Source: Cohnella baijiui (lineage in GTDB: Bacteria > Bacillota > Bacilli > Paenibacillales > Paenibacillaceae). Taken from it: a stretch of 64,000 bases of DNA. The position numbers and the translations under genes were made by a program. The stretch spans positions 248,001 to 312,000 of the forward strand of contig NZ_JAJFOW010000005.1 of assembly GCF_020731285.1 (NCBI RefSeq), in the 5' to 3' direction. Under the pieces are notes generated by a model, which ran no database searches, had not been told where the DNA came from, and worked only from the letters and a program-made list of their open reading frames with translations. This document shows positions 9,247 through 17,719 of the stretch, in pieces; the first letter of the stretch is position 1, and each line of letters starts with the position of its first letter.

Positions 9247-10964
9247 ACGAGGGATCCGGGCTTCTGCAAGTACTTGGAGACTCCCTCGGCCGCCCGGTAG
9301 GCCAGCGCCCCAACCGTCGCGGTCGGGTTGAAGCCGCTGTTGTGCTGAAAGTTGGACGCGCCGCAGATGAACACGTTCTCGGCGTCCCACATCTGCAGGT
9401 AGTTGTTGACAACCGACATCGACGGATCCCCGCCCATCGTCGTGCCGCCCGTGTTGTGCGTCGATTGGTACGGCACGATGCTGTAGGTGGACAGGCTGTC
9501 CTTCATCTCCGTCTTGGTCGCGCCCATCTGGTCGGCGATTTCTTTCGTTTTGGAGGCGATGAACTTCACGAGCTCCTTGTCCTGGTCCTCGAAGTCGAAC
9601 GTCATCCGCATGAGCGGCAGGCCGAGCGAGTCCTTGTACACCGGATCGAGGTCGAGATAGTGATGGCGGAACGGAAGGGACGCACCCTGTCCGGAGATGT
9701 TCAACACGCGGTTGGCGTATTGGATCGAAGCCTGCTTGAACTGCTGGCCCCAGCCGGGCGTGCCCGACGGCGTCGGATTGTGCTGGATCGGGCGCAAGCC
9801 CGCCTGCGTGTACCGGATGTTGGCGCCGTGGAGAAACTTCAGGTCGGTATGGTCGAAGTTGTCGCCGTTGAAGTCGTCGAGGCTGCTGCCGAGCGCCCCC
9901 GCGCCCATGAAGATGTTGAATTCCTTGTCGTCGTAAAAAGCCGTCGTCGACGCCCCGTTCACCTGGTAGCAATAGTTGCGGCCGACGGCGCCCGTGCCCG
10001 TCGCCGGATCGTAGGGCTTGCCCAACTTGGACAGGAGCAGCAGACGAACGTTGGAAAAGACGTAGCTCGCGAGTACCACGACGTCCGCCGGCTGAAAATA
10101 TTCCTCTCCGGTCGGCGTATGCACGTAGGTGACGCCTGTCGCTTTGCCGCCGCTGTGGGAGACGCCCGTGACGTTGGCGAACGTGCGCAGCTCCAGCTTG
10201 CCCGTCTGCTGCGCGACCGGCAGAACGGTGACGACCGGGTCGGCCTTGGCGCCGTATTCGCAGCCGAACCGCTCGCAGTAGCCGCAGTATTGGCAGGCGG
10301 CGCGCGAGACGCCGTCCGGGTTGGTGTAATCCTGAGACAGGTTCGCGGACGGGATCATGTACGGCTTGTAGCCGAGCTTTTTGGCTGCGTCGTGGAACAG
10401 CTTCATGCCCGGCGTCACTTTCATCGGAGGCGTCGGGAACGGCTTGGACATCTTGCCTACGTTGTCCTGCGTCGTCGGTTCGCCCGAAATGCCCGCCATC
10501 TGCTCGTACTGGACGAAATAAGGCTCCAACTCGTCGTATTTGATGCCCCAGTCTTGGAGCGTCATCCCTTCCGGCATTTTGCCTTTGCCGTACCGGTCGA
10601 TCGTCTTGGAGCGGATCTCGAAGTCGTAGGGCAGGAAACGATAGTATTGTCCGTTCCAGTGAACGCCCGCTCCGCCCAGGCCGTCGCCGAGGAGGAACGA
10701 ACCGTAGCTGCGCATCGGCAGCGCCCGGACTTTCTCGTTGTTCCGGTAGGTGACGGTCTCTTTGGACAAATCCTGCATCAGCTCGTAACGGTTCGCGTAG
10801 CGCAGCTCGTCGTGCACGTGGTAATAATCTTCCGTGCTGCGGCTTTTGCCTCGCTCGAGACCCACCACTTGAATGCCGGCCTTGGTCAGCTCGGCGGCGA
10901 TGATGCCCCCGACCCAACCCATGCCGACGATGACGACCGGTACTTTCGGCAGTTTGGTAGCCAT
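9243..10964 (-). CDS. GMC oxidoreductase, gluconate 2-dehydrogenase flavoprotein type
   Basis: A 573-aa FAD-dependent oxidoreductase. The dinucleotide-binding motif is at residues 10-36 (VVIVGMGWVGGIIAAELTKAG), followed by GDGLGGAGVHWNG, and the C-terminus carries the GMC His-Asn region (STHNTGGTTMGGD and NPTATVGALAYRAAEG). Around residue 225 is a Cys cluster C-x2-C-x2-C-x4-C followed by YGAKA, similar in position to the Cys set that holds a 3Fe-4S cluster in bacterial FAD-glucose dehydrogenases. It has no signal peptide, so it probably crosses the membrane by hitch-hiking on the Tat-signal partner encoded upstream (10981-11766). The sugar or acid substrate is unknown, and no cytochrome c subunit gene is nearby. 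Confidence 0.85.
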   Translation of the reverse strand: MATKLPKVPVVIVGMGWVGGIIAAELTKAGIQVVGLERGKSRSTEDYYHVHDELRYANRYELMQDLSKETVTYRNNEKVRALPMRSYGSFLLGDGLGGAGVHWNGQYYRFLPYDFEIRSKTIDRYGKGKMPEGMTLQDWGIKYDELEPYFVQYEQMAGISGEPTTQDNVGKMSKPFPTPPMKVTPGMKLFHDAAKKLGYKPYMIPSANLSQDYTNPDGVSRAACQYCGYCERFGCEYGAKADPVVTVLPVAQQTGKLELRTFANVTGVSHSGGKATGVTYVHTPTGEEYFQPADVVVLASYVFSNVRLLLLSKLGKPYDPATGTGAVGRNYCYQVNGASTTAFYDDKEFNIFMGAGALGSSLDDFNGDNFDHTDLKFLHGANIRYTQAGLRPIQHNPTPSGTPGWGQQFKQASIQYANRVLNISGQGASLPFRHHYLDLDPVYKDSLGLPLMRMTFDFEDQDKELVKFIASKTKEIADQMGATKTEMKDSLSTYSIVPYQSTHNTGGTTMGGDPSMSVVNNYLQMWDAENVFICGASNFQHNSGFNPTATVGALAYRAAEGVSKYLQKPGSLV

Positions 10965-10980
10965 AGGTTCGATTCTCCTC

Positions 10981-11766
10981 TCAGGAAGTCAGGTGATCGT
11001 GCAGGCTGAGCGGCTCGATTTTGACGAGCCCGTCCTTTTCGATCACGTCGGTGTAGCTCATTTGGTTGCCCGGGAAGCTGCGCATTTTCCAGCCGCCCAT
11101 GTTTTTGTTGCCGCCGTACAACGGGTCCGAATAGACGCCTTCGAGCGTCAGCGCACGCAGCATGTTGAAGAAGGTCGGGGCCGGCACGGCTTGAACGTCC
11201 GCCTTGTCCGATTCGAAGGCGGCGAGGACGGCGTCCTGCTCCTCGGGCGTCAGCTTGACGAATTTCTTTTGGTAGTTTTTGGTGCTGAATCCGTCCAGCG
11301 CCTCGAGCCCCAGCACGAACAGCTCGCGCCGGCGGAACGCCATCTGATAGCCTTGATAGGCTTCGGCCTTGTAGAACGGGGCCATCATGTAATCCTTCGC
11401 GTTCGACCCGTAGGCGCTGGCCAACTGGTGGTCGATGAAGAAGGCGACGCCGAGCTCCTTGGCTCCGGGGCCGAGGTCGTCGGCCGGGAAAATGCGCTCG
11501 GTCGCGGCTTCGGTGATCTGGAACTGGTTTTGATTGAAGAACATGAGCGCCTGGTTGTAGTCGCGGTCCGATTCGGCCGCGGGCGGCGCGGGTGAGGCGC
11601 CCGGCGCGGGAGCGCCGCTTTTCGTCTTGTTCGCGTTGGCGCCGATCAGGCCGCCGACAATGCCCCCGACGACGACGCCGCCGATCGCGGTGCCCGTATA
11701 TTTTAGGAATCTTCTGCGCGAGTCGTCCTGCGGCTGCTGCGGCGGACGCTTATCTTCGTTGGCCAT
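10981..11766 (-). CDS. Gluconate 2-dehydrogenase subunit 3 family protein with Tat signal
   Basis: A 261-aa protein. The N-terminus has a classic twin-arginine signal: SRRRFLKYTG followed by a Gly/Val-rich hydrophobic stretch (AIGGVVVGGIVGG) and an Ala/Pro linker (SGAPAPGASPAPPAAE). The mature part (about residues 75-261) matches the small gamma subunit of membrane gluconate/sugar dehydrogenases, with TEAATERIFPADDLGPGAKELGV. The start at 11766 follows AGGAGG by about 8 bases. The small subunit carries the flavoprotein through the Tat pore and anchors it. It is the first gene of a four-gene operon with the GMC flavoprotein, tatC and tatA. Confidence 0.87.
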   Translation of the reverse strand: MANEDKRPPQQPQDDSRRRFLKYTGTAIGGVVVGGIVGGLIGANANKTKSGAPAPGASPAPPAAESDRDYNQALMFFNQNQFQITEAATERIFPADDLGPGAKELGVAFFIDHQLASAYGSNAKDYMMAPFYKAEAYQGYQMAFRRRELFVLGLEALDGFSTKNYQKKFVKLTPEEQDAVLAAFESDKADVQAVPAPTFFNMLRALTLEGVYSDPLYGGNKNMGGWKMRSFPGNQMSYTDVIEKDGLVKIEPLSLHDHLTS

Positions 11767-11972
11767 GATGGGGTCCTCCTTCGTTTGGGCGAACAACGTT
11801 TGCAGTCAGTCGTATGATTACCTGCGCTTGCAATGTTATCCATAAAGGCGGGCCGATCGTCAGAAAAATGCAAACAATCCGGCGATTGCTGTATGCGCGG
11901 CGGGAAAAATATACGGTATGATAGGAAATCGAAAAGGACATTCCAAGCCTATCGATCTGGAGGGTAAGCCTC

Positions 11973-12803
11973 ATGGAATTTACAAAAATGCACGGCCTCG
12001 GCAATGACTTTATCGTGGTGTACGGCGAGCAGGCGCTGCCCGCGGACGCGTCCTCGCTCGCGGTGCGCCTGTGCAACCGGTTCTTCGGCATCGGCGCCGA
12101 TGGACTCGTCTACATCCTGCCTTCGGACAAGGCCGACTTCATGATGCGGATCATGAACTCGGACGGTTCCGAGGCGGAGCAGTGCGGCAACGCGATCCGG
12201 TGCGTAGCCAAATACGTCAACGACAACGGCTTGGCCAACCGGACGGAAATCACGATCGAGACGTTGGGCGCGGGCGTGCAGCCGGTTCAGCTCGAAGTCG
12301 TGGACGGCAAAGCGCGGCGCGTGCGCGTCGATATGGGAAAACCGATCCTGAACGGCCTTGACGTCCCTACGACGATCGACGCCGATCCGGTTGTCGGCGC
12401 GACGGCGACGGTGGACGGACGGGACTTTACGTTTACAGCGGTGTCGATGGGCAATCCGCATGCCGTCATTTACGTGGACGACGCCGTTCATTTCGATCTG
12501 GCGAAATGGGGACCAAAGCTCGAGACGCATCCCCTGTTCCCGCGCAAGATCAACGTGGAGTTCGCCACGGTTAACTCCCGCGAACAGGTGGATATGCGCG
12601 TCTGGGAACGCGGCGCCGGCCCGACGCTCGCCTGCGGCACCGGCGCTTGCGCGACGCTCGTGTCCTCGGTGCTGAACGGCCTCACCGACCGCCGGGCGAC
12701 GATCTCGCTGACGGGCGGCGACCTGTACATCGAGTGGGACGAAGAGACCGGCCGCGTCTATATGACGGGGCCGGCCGAGACGGTCTATACCGGTACGCTC
12801 TAA
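11973..12803 (+). CDS. dapF: Diaminopimelate epimerase
   Basis: A 276-aa DapF that interconverts LL- and meso-diaminopimelate for lysine and peptidoglycan synthesis. It opens with MEFTKMHGLGNDFIV. The two catalytic cysteines are in EQCGNAIRC (about residue 73) and ACGTGACA (about residue 222), with substrate-binding GNPHAV between them. GGAGGG lies upstream of the ATG. It is transcribed alone and closed by the hairpin at 12836. Confidence 0.95.
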   Translation: MEFTKMHGLGNDFIVVYGEQALPADASSLAVRLCNRFFGIGADGLVYILPSDKADFMMRIMNSDGSEAEQCGNAIRCVAKYVNDNGLANRTEITIETLGAGVQPVQLEVVDGKARRVRVDMGKPILNGLDVPTTIDADPVVGATATVDGRDFTFTAVSMGNPHAVIYVDDAVHFDLAKWGPKLETHPLFPRKINVEFATVNSREQVDMRVWERGAGPTLACGTGACATLVSSVLNGLTDRRATISLTGGDLYIEWDEETGRVYMTGPAETVYTGTL

Positions 12804-12835
12804 AGCGGGCAACCGCCGCCTTTCGCCCGACAATG

Positions 12836-12856
12836 CCCGGCTCCGGCCGGGTTTTT
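12836..12856 (+). terminator. Terminator after dapF
   Basis: A 6-bp GC stem (CCCGGC/GCCGGG), 4-base loop, five Ts. Confidence 0.8.
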
Positions 12857-12944
12857 GGCATTTCCGGCATCGGGGAAATGTGCTACATTAATAACACCTG
12901 ATACGCTTGGCAATCGTATTCTGCCACGACTTTGCACAGATTGG

Positions 12945-14861
12945 ATGGGAAGCCTTTTGAAACCGGATTTGCGCGCAGCCCTCGCCGGGCGAGCGCTCGT
13001 CGGCGACGGCGCGATGGGCACTTATTTGTACCAGCTCGGATTCCCCATCGGGGTTTCGTTCGAAGAATACAACTTGCTGCAGCCGGACGTGATCGCGGAC
13101 GTGCACCGCCGCTATATCGCGGCCGGGGCGGAAGTGATCGAGACGAACACCTTCTCCGCGCAGTACGCCAAGCTGGCCAAGTACGGCCTGCAGAAGCAGG
13201 CGGAGCGGATCAACGCCGCCGGCGTCGAGCTCGCCCGCAAAGCGGCGGGCGACCGCGCTTACGTCGTGGGAGCGGTCGGCGCGATCCGGGCGGGACGCCG
13301 CAAAAACGTACGGACCGCGAGCATTCGCCGGGACTTCGAAGAGCAGATCGGCGCGCTGGTCGGGGCGAAGCCGGACGGGCTGCTGCTCGAGACGTTTTTC
13401 GACCTGGAGGAGCTGTCGCTCGCGCTCGGCATCGTCCGCAAGCTCAGCGATCTCCCCGTCATCTGCCAGTTCGCCGTAGAAGACCCGACGCGGACGCACG
13501 ACGGCGTGCCGCTGCCGGAGGCGTTCGCGCGCCTCGCGGCCGAAGGTGCTGACGTCATCGGCTTTAACTGCCGCAGCGGACCGAACGGCATTCTACGCGC
13601 GCTCGAGGCGATCCCGCGCGACTTCGAACGGCCGCTCAGCGCGTTTCCGAATGCCGGCCTCCCCGACTACGTGGACGGCCAGGTCGTCTATTCGGCGACG
13701 CCGGAGTACATGGGGACGAACGCACGCCGCTTCGCCGACTTAGGCGCACGGTTGATCGGCGGCTGCTGCGGGACGACGCCGGACCATATCGCGGCGATCG
13801 CGGGCGCTCTCCGCGGCTACGCGCCCAGCGCGACCGCCGCGGAAGCGGCCGAGGCGCAGGCGGCGCAGATCCGGCTCGCGGAGCCGGTCGTGCCGGAGCC
13901 GGCCAGGCAGGCGGCCGCGCCGTCGATCGTTGAGCTGGCCAAGCGGCGCCATACCGTCATCGTCGAGCTGGATCCCCCGCGCGAGCTCGACATCTCGAAG
14001 TTCATGGCCGGCGCTGCCGCGCTTCGGGAAGCGGGGGCGGATGCGCTGACGATGGCCGACAACTCGCTCGCCGTGACCCGGATGAGCAACATGGCGCTCG
14101 CCGCACTTGTGCAGGAGCGGGTCGGCATCCGGCCGCTCGTGCACCTGGCTTGCCGGGACCGCAATCTGATCGGCACGCAGTCGCATCTGATGGGCTTCGA
14201 CGCGCTCGGCATCGACCACGTGCTGGCCGTGACGGGCGACCCGGCGAAGTTCGGCGACCTGCCGGGAGCGAGCTCGGTTTACGATCTGACGTCGTTCGAG
14301 ATCATCCGCATGATCAAGCAGTTGAACGAAGGCATCGCCTTCTCGGGCAAGCCGCTTAAGCAGAAGGCAGGCTTCGTCGTCGGCGCGGCGTTTAACCCGA
14401 ACGTCAAGCATCTGGACAAAGCGGTGCAGCGGCTAGAGCGCAAAATCGCGTCCGGGGCGGACTACGTCATGACCCAGCCGGTCTACGACGCCGGACTGAT
14501 CGAACGGATCGCGGAGGCGACCCGTCACCTGAACGTCCCGGTCTTCCTCGGCATCTTTCCGCTCGCGAGCGGGCGCAACGCCGAGTATCTGCACAACGAG
14601 GTGCCCGGCATCCAGCTGTCCGACGAGGTCCGGGGCCGCATGCAGCGTCTCGAAGGCGCGGCCGGCCGGGCGGAGGGCGTGGCGATCGCGAAGGAATTGC
14701 TAGATTCGGCGATGAAGCATTTCAACGGCATCTACCTCATGACGCCGTTCCTCTTTTACGAGATGACGGCCGAGCTCGCCGCATACGTCAAGGCGCGGAG
14801 CGCGGCGTCGTTCGAAGATGAGCAAACCTCTTGTCCGTCCGAGAGATTTCAAGTAGAATAA
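12945..14861 (+). CDS. yitJ: Homocysteine S-methyltransferase / methylenetetrahydrofolate reductase fusion
   Basis: A 638-aa bifunctional protein. The N-terminal half (about 1-290) is a homocysteine methyltransferase with [14 protein letters not shown] and zinc-ligand cysteines in GFNCRSGP and [10 protein letters not shown]. The C-terminal half (about 325-625) is a MetF-like 5,10-methylene-THF reductase with the FAD-barrel motifs [25 protein letters not shown] and [10 protein letters not shown]. Together they would supply methyl-THF and methylate homocysteine without a separate metE or metH. ATG at 12945 is the likely start, but no strong ribosome site is seen; a TTG at 12957 is possible. No S-box riboswitch precedes it, unlike many Bacillus methionine genes. 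Confidence 0.9.
   Translation: MGSLLKPDLRAALAGRALVGDGAMGTYLYQLGFPIGVSFEEYNLLQPDVIADVHRRYIAAGAEVIETNTFSAQYAKLAKYGLQKQAERINAAGVELARKAAGDRAYVVGAVGAIRAGRRKNVRTASIRRDFEEQIGALVGAKPDGLLLETFFDLEELSLALGIVRKLSDLPVICQFAVEDPTRTHDGVPLPEAFARLAAEGADVIGFNCRSGPNGILRALEAIPRDFERPLSAFPNAGLPDYVDGQVVYSATPEYMGTNARRFADLGARLIGGCCGTTPDHIAAIAGALRGYAPSATAAEAAEAQAAQIRLAEPVVPEPARQAAAPSIVELAKRRHTVIVELDPPRELDISKFMAGAAALREAGADALTMADNSLAVTRMSNMALAALVQERVGIRPLVHLACRDRNLIGTQSHLMGFDALGIDHVLAVTGDPAKFGDLPGASSVYDLTSFEIIRMIKQLNEGIAFSGKPLKQKAGFVVGAAFNPNVKHLDKAVQRLERKIASGADYVMTQPVYDAGLIERIAEATRHLNVPVFLGIFPLASGRNAEYLHNEVPGIQLSDEVRGRMQRLEGAAGRAEGVAIAKELLDSAMKHFNGIYLMTPFLFYEMTAELAAYVKARSAASFEDEQTSCPSERFQVE
14831..14859 (+). promoter_or_regulatory. 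Sigma-A promoter for the remA-gmk-rpoZ unit
   Basis: TTGTCC (14831-14836), 17 bases, TAGAAT (14854-14859), lying across the end of the upstream coding region and about 170 bases before remA. Confidence 0.6.
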
Positions 14862-15030
14862 ACAAATATGGCCAGCGAACGGAACGCCCAGCCGCATCGG
14901 CGCGCGACCGGGAGGCCAAGTGTATCCACAGTCCCGCAGTATGCGTAGGGCCGCTTTCGGCAACAATGAGAGCGTAGTAGGGTTGCCCCGGGGTGCTGCT
15001 TGCGAGGAATGGACCGGAGGGAAAAGTGGC

Positions 15031-15291
15031 ATGGCGATCAAGCTGATCAATATCGGATTTGGCAATATCGTGTCCGCGAATCGGATTATTTCGATTGTCA
15101 GTCCGGAATCGGCACCGATCAAACGGATCATTCAGGAAGCGCGCGACCGGCACATGTTGATCGATGCGACGTACGGGCGCCGCACGCGCGCCGTCATCAT
15201 CACCGACAGCGACCACGTCATCCTGTCGGCCGTCCAACCGGAGACGGTGGCTCACCGGTTGTCGACCAAAGACGACGAACATGACGAATGA
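15031..15291 (+). CDS. remA: RemA-type extracellular matrix regulator (DUF370)
   Basis: An 86-aa protein of the RemA/YlzA family: [14 protein letters not shown], an Arg-rich middle ([20 protein letters not shown]), and [18 protein letters not shown]. In Bacillus subtilis RemA is a small DNA-binding activator of biofilm matrix and osmoprotection genes. The ATG at 15031 follows GGAGGG. It lies directly upstream of gmk, 13 bases away, which is the standard Firmicute order. Nothing in it looks altered. Confidence 0.93.
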   Translation: MAIKLINIGFGNIVSANRIISIVSPESAPIKRIIQEARDRHMLIDATYGRRTRAVIITDSDHVILSAVQPETVAHRLSTKDDEHDE

Positions 15292-15304
15292 ATCGGGGAA
15301 GTCC

Positions 15305-15940
15305 ATGAACAGAGGTTTGCTTATCGTATTGTCCGGCCCTTCGGGCGTCGGCAAAGGCACGGTTTGCGCCGCGCTTCGGCACAAGCTGCCGGGGCTGACG
15401 TATTCCGTGTCGGCCACGACCCGCGCCCCGCGCGCGGGAGAGAAGGACGGTGTGAACTATTTCTTCCGGACGCGCGAGCAGTTTCAGGAGATGATCGCCA
15501 AGGATCAGCTTCTGGAATATGCGGAATACGTCGGAAACTATTACGGCACGCCCCGCGATTTCGTCGAGAAGACGCTGAGCGAGGGCAAGGACATCATTCT
15601 TGAGCTCGAAGTGCAAGGCGCCGTCAAAGTGAGAGAGAAGTTCCCGGAGGGGATCTTCGTCTTTTTGTTGCCGCCTTCCCTTCGCGAGCTGAAGGAGCGG
15701 ATCACGGGCCGCGGGACCGAGTCCCAGGCCACGATCGACCATCGGCTGTCGGTAGCCGTCCAGGAGATGAACTTGCTGGAGCACTACGACTACGCCGTCG
15801 TCAACGACGAGATCGATACCGCATGCCATCGCATCGAGGCGATTCTGATCGCCGAACATTGCAAGCGCGAGCGTTTCCTTCACGAGCTGTTCGAGGAGCT
15901 CGACCGCTTGCCGCTCACTGAAAACGTAACGGAGAGGTGA
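15305..15940 (+). CDS. gmk: Guanylate kinase
   Basis: A 211-aa guanylate kinase (GMP + ATP to GDP + ADP). P-loop [10 protein letters not shown] at residues 9-18; GMP-binding [19 protein letters not shown] near 37; [10 protein letters not shown] and RGTES in the C-terminal half. The start at 15305 has GGGGAAG 4-5 bases upstream. Beyond GTP supply, in Firmicutes this enzyme is a target of (p)ppGpp. Confidence 0.95.
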   Translation: MNRGLLIVLSGPSGVGKGTVCAALRHKLPGLTYSVSATTRAPRAGEKDGVNYFFRTREQFQEMIAKDQLLEYAEYVGNYYGTPRDFVEKTLSEGKDIILELEVQGAVKVREKFPEGIFVFLLPPSLRELKERITGRGTESQATIDHRLSVAVQEMNLLEHYDYAVVNDEIDTACHRIEAILIAEHCKRERFLHELFEELDRLPLTENVTER

Positions 15941-15944
15941 TCCC

Positions 15945-16166
15945 ATGCTGTACCCATCGATCGACGAATTGGTCCGCAAGGTAGACAGCAAGTATACGCT
16001 GGTCGTCGCCGCCTCGAAGCGGGCGCGCTCGCTGCGCGAAGGCAAGATCAGCAGCCTGGACGCGCCGAAGTCCCACAAGGTCGTCGGCGTCGCGCTCGAG
16101 GAGATTTACAGAGACCTCATTACGGTCGAAGCCATTCGAAACGAAGAAGAACCGGAAGAAGAATGA
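15945..16166 (+). CDS. rpoZ: RNA polymerase omega subunit
   Basis: A 73-aa omega subunit: YPSIDELVRKVDSKYTLVVAASKRAR followed by KSHKVVGVALEEIYRDLI and an acidic Glu-rich tail. It helps fold and assemble the beta-prime subunit. It starts four bases after the gmk stop and is the last gene before a terminator. Confidence 0.95.
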   Translation: MLYPSIDELVRKVDSKYTLVVAASKRARSLREGKISSLDAPKSHKVVGVALEEIYRDLITVEAIRNEEEPEEE

Positions 16167-16177
16167 TGCACCGAAAG

Positions 16178-16203
16178 AAACAACCCTCGCGGTTGTTTTT
16201 TTT
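16178..16203 (+). terminator. Terminator after rpoZ
   Basis: AAACAACC / GGTTGTTT stem with a 5-base loop and a run of Ts through 16203. Confidence 0.88.
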
Positions 16204-16350
16204 CTCCGCGTTTCTCCGTTAGGGGCATCTTCGGCCGTTCGGCCGCGGAATGCGGTCGAACGGGCCTCGGCCCTCGCTTCCAGCGCGGCAGGCGCGGTTC
16301 GCAGCGGACGGCGGGGACGCCGCCTTCGCCGGCGCCGTCGTTCGCGCGTA

Positions 16351-16392
16351 AACGGACCAGCCCTCTACTCGGAGCAGGCGGGTCCGTTTTTT
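16351..16392 (+). terminator. Hairpin with T-run upstream of coaBC
   Basis: ACGGACC (16352-16358) pairs with GGTCCGT (16381-16387) and is followed by six Ts. It lies 150 bases past the rpoZ terminator and 62 before coaBC, so it could be a leader attenuator rather than a second operon terminator. No known riboswitch motif is visible around it. Confidence 0.55.
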
Positions 16393-16453
16393 ATGAAGAG
16401 AGAGCCGTCGCTTTCCCTTTCGGGAAGGCGGCGAAAAGAGAGGGGAATGCAGG

Positions 16454-17719
16454 ATGAGTCCAACGCTTACGGGCAAAACGATCGTGCTGGGCATTACCGG
16501 AGGGATCGCGGCATACAAGGCGGCTACCCTATGCAGCCGGCTGGTCGGTCTCGGCGCAGAGGTCCGGGTCATCATGACCGAAGGCGCGACCAAGTTCATC
16601 GCTCCGCTGACGCTGCAGACGCTTTCCCGCCACCCGGTGGCCACCGACGTCTTCGACGAGCGAGACGCTTCCGTCGTCCAGCATATCGACTGGGCGGATG
16701 CGGCGGACCTCGTCATCGTGGCGCCGGCAACCGCCAATCTCATCGGCAAGCTGGCCCACGGGATCGCCGACGATATGCTGAGCACGACGCTGCTCGCGAC
16801 GACTGCCCCCGTGCTGGTCGCGCCGGCGATGAACGTTCACATGCTCGCGCACCCGGCCGTGCAGATCAACCTGGATACGCTGGCGCGCCGCGGCGTCCGG
16901 TTCGTGGAGTCGGGCACCGGACAGCTCGCCTGCGGCTACGTCGGCAAAGGCAGGCTCGCCGAGCCGGACGAAATCGTTTCGGTTATCGTGGAGCTGCTCG
17001 CCGGGCCGCGTCCGTTGGCCGGCCGGCGGGTGCTGATCACGGCGGGCGGCACGATCGAGCGGCTCGATCCGGTCCGCTACATCACGAACGACTCGTCCGG
17101 CAAGATGGGCTTCGCCCTGGCGGAGTCCGCGAGGGGTCTCGGCGCCGACGTGACGCTTGTCTGCGCGCGGACCGACGGCCCGCCGCCGCCCGGCGTGACC
17201 GTCGTATACACGGAGTCCGCGGCCGACATGCACGAGGCTGTCCTCGCGCGGATGCCGACGACCGACTTTGTCGTGAAGGCGGCGGCCGTCGCCGATTACC
17301 GTCCGGCGCAGCGGCAGCCTTCGAAGATGAAGAAGGGCGCCGAGCGGATGACGCTCGAGCTCGTGCGCAACCCCGATATTCTGCAGGCGATCGGGGATTG
17401 GAAAGCCAGGGTGGCCGGGAACGGCCCCGCGCCGTTCGTCATCGGCTTCGCGGCGGAGACGGACGATACCGAGCGCCACGCGATGGACAAGCTGAAGCGC
17501 AAGCGCTGCGACCTGATCGTCGCCAACGACGTTTCCCAGGCGGGCGCGGGCTTCGGAACGGATACGAATATCGTCAGCGTGTACGGGGAAGAAGGGCTCG
17601 TCGCCGCGCTGCCGCTGCAATCCAAGCGCGCCGTCGCCGACCGGATCTGGGAGCTGGCCATCGCGCGCGCGGAACGGCGGGACGGACCGACCGACGGCGG
17701 GAAGGGGCCGGGAGCATGA
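16454..17719 (+). CDS. coaBC: Bifunctional phosphopantothenoylcysteine decarboxylase / phosphopantothenate-cysteine ligase
   Basis: A 421-aa fusion for two steps of CoA synthesis. The N-terminal CoaC half has GITGGIAAYKA, the FMN-site PATANLIGKLAHGIADD and PAMNVHM, and the substrate-flap Cys in GQLACGYVGKGRL. The C-terminal CoaB half (from about residue 185) has ITAGGTIERLDPVRYITNDSSGKMG, KAAAVADYRP and the KIK-like KLKRKRCDLIVAND. Its stop overlaps priA by four bases (ATGA), so the two are coupled. Confidence 0.94.
   Translation: MSPTLTGKTIVLGITGGIAAYKAATLCSRLVGLGAEVRVIMTEGATKFIAPLTLQTLSRHPVATDVFDERDASVVQHIDWADAADLVIVAPATANLIGKLAHGIADDMLSTTLLATTAPVLVAPAMNVHMLAHPAVQINLDTLARRGVRFVESGTGQLACGYVGKGRLAEPDEIVSVIVELLAGPRPLAGRRVLITAGGTIERLDPVRYITNDSSGKMGFALAESARGLGADVTLVCARTDGPPPPGVTVVYTESAADMHEAVLARMPTTDFVVKAAAVADYRPAQRQPSKMKKGAERMTLELVRNPDILQAIGDWKARVAGNGPAPFVIGFAAETDDTERHAMDKLKRKRCDLIVANDVSQAGAGFGTDTNIVSVYGEEGLVAALPLQSKRAVADRIWELAIARAERRDGPTDGGKGPGA

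Noticed and set aside
8494-10917. 807-residue minus-strand frame spanning tatC and the flavoprotein
   Set aside because: Only its last 250 residues are TatC; the first part is an out-of-frame reading of the GMC gene.
12852-12944. S-box riboswitch before the homocysteine methyltransferase fusion
   Set aside because: Under 100 bases are available and no S-box core sequence is present.
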